Source: an uncultured delta proteobacterium (lineage in GTDB: Bacteria; Desulfobacterota; Syntrophorhabdia; Syntrophorhabdales; Syntrophorhabdaceae). Taken from it: a stretch of 6,092 nucleotides of DNA. The stretch spans positions 1-6,092 of the forward strand of contig CAIQJW010000169.1 in NCBI GenBank assembly GCA_903872255.1, written 5' to 3'. The position numbers and the translations under genes were made by a program. Of the stretch, positions 5,638-6,092 are shown piece after piece. The notes under the pieces were generated by a model. The model did not search any database. It worked only from the letters and a program-made list of their open reading frames with translations, and was not told the DNA's origin. Each line of letters starts with the position of its first letter. The first letter of the stretch is position 1.

Positions 5638-6092
5638 ATGATGCGATGCGCGTTCATTATTGCCATTATAGCGGCGGTACTTAGCGGATGCACAATGATC
5701 CCTGAATACAAGCGCCCCGATGCACCGGTCCCGGCGGCATGGCCCACCGGCCCTGCATACAAGGAAACGGGAAGCGATTTCAAGGGTAAGGACGCCGCAG
5801 ATGTCAACTGGCGCGAGTTCTACGCGGATGAGAAGCTGCAGAAGATCATTGAAGCGGCCCTCCAGAATAATCGCAATCTGAGGGTTGCAGCGCTCAACAT
5901 CGAAAAAATGAGGGCCGTGTACGGGGTATCGCGGCTGGTCGTTCTCCCTCTTCCCGACGCGAACGGGAGCCTCAATTATTATAGGAATCCCGCAGATATA
6001 GCCGATGGCAGTGACGCCAGGAATGTTCGCCTGTACAATACGAACTTCGGAGTGACCTCGTGGGAGATCGATTTCTTCGGCCGCATCCGCAG
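5638..6092 (+). CDS. Outer-membrane efflux channel lipoprotein (OprM/NodT type), N-terminal 151 codons, cut by window edge
   Basis: This is the exit duct of the tripartite pump, a TolC-like trimeric barrel and tunnel in the outer membrane. The frame stays open to the right edge, so only about the first third of a protein of usually 450-500 residues is present. The N-terminus MMRCAFIIAIIAAVLSGC ends in a clear lipobox LSGC with Cys18 lipidated. Next come the OprM-like segments IPEYKRPDAP, the helix around WREFYADEKLQKIIEAALQN, NLRVAALNIEKMRA, and SWEIDFFGRIR, which matches the conserved WELDLFGRLR of OprM. ATG 5638 has GGAGG (5624-5628) 9 nt upstream, inside the end of the pump gene, with a single base between stop and start, so translation is probably coupled. 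ATG 5641 is a slightly worse alternative. Having its own channel in the operon suggests the system does not depend on a shared TolC. Confidence 0.93.
   Translation, partial: MMRCAFIIAIIAAVLSGCTMIPEYKRPDAPVPAAWPTGPAYKETGSDFKGKDAADVNWREFYADEKLQKIIEAALQNNRNLRVAALNIEKMRAVYGVSRLVVLPLPDANGSLNYYRNPADIADGSDARNVRLYNTNFGVTSWEIDFFGRIR

Noticed and set aside
5193..5807. Minus-strand 204-codon frame opposite the pump/channel junction
   Set aside because: It is the shadow of two strongly recognisable plus-strand genes, with no family resemblance and no ribosome binding site.

Overview
The window comes from a Gram-negative bacterium: it encodes two lipoproteins with lipobox cysteines and a three-part RND efflux pump that spans inner membrane, periplasm and outer membrane. 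Coding GC is moderately high. The intergenic region is littered with small palindromes and heptamer repeats of the kind seen in Desulfobacterota/deltaproteobacterial genomes, but that lineage guess is weak and rests on no marker gene.

Left edge (1-180, minus strand): the sequence is an almost complete tryptophan-type transcription attenuator. A 15-codon leader peptide, MMNAQINNWWWWRKY, with four consecutive Trp codons is followed by a set of mutually exclusive hairpins. These are an antiterminator, a 14-bp intrinsic terminator with a U-tract, and a second terminator with its own U-tract. They end in a perfect Shine-Dalgarno and the start codon of a gene that runs off the left edge, presumably a tryptophan biosynthesis gene such as trpE. 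No long ORF marks this element.

Middle intergenic (180-447): no gene is visible. It holds a GC-rich palindrome, three dispersed copies of a 15-bp motif and five tandem 7-bp units. From 448 to 519 lies the promoter region for the rightward operon, with a TTGACA box and a 16-bp imperfect palindrome that could be the operator of the first gene product.

Right part (520-6092, plus strand): a compact operon of a TetR-family repressor, an AcrA/MexA-type lipoprotein adaptor, an AcrB/MexB-type (HAE-1) RND transporter and the first 151 codons of an OprM-type outer-membrane channel. The spacings (55 nt or an 8-nt overlap, 13 nt, 1 nt) indicate co-transcription. The likely working model is a self-contained exporter: the repressor senses a ligand and releases the promoter, and the adaptor, pump and channel assemble into one envelope-spanning conduit driven by protons. 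The pump keeps its proton-relay residues. It differs from AcrB at several drug-pocket phenylalanines and carries about 17 extra residues in a predicted periplasmic loop.

The most notable item is the attenuator with its leader peptide and tandem terminators. The pump operon itself is of a well-known type.
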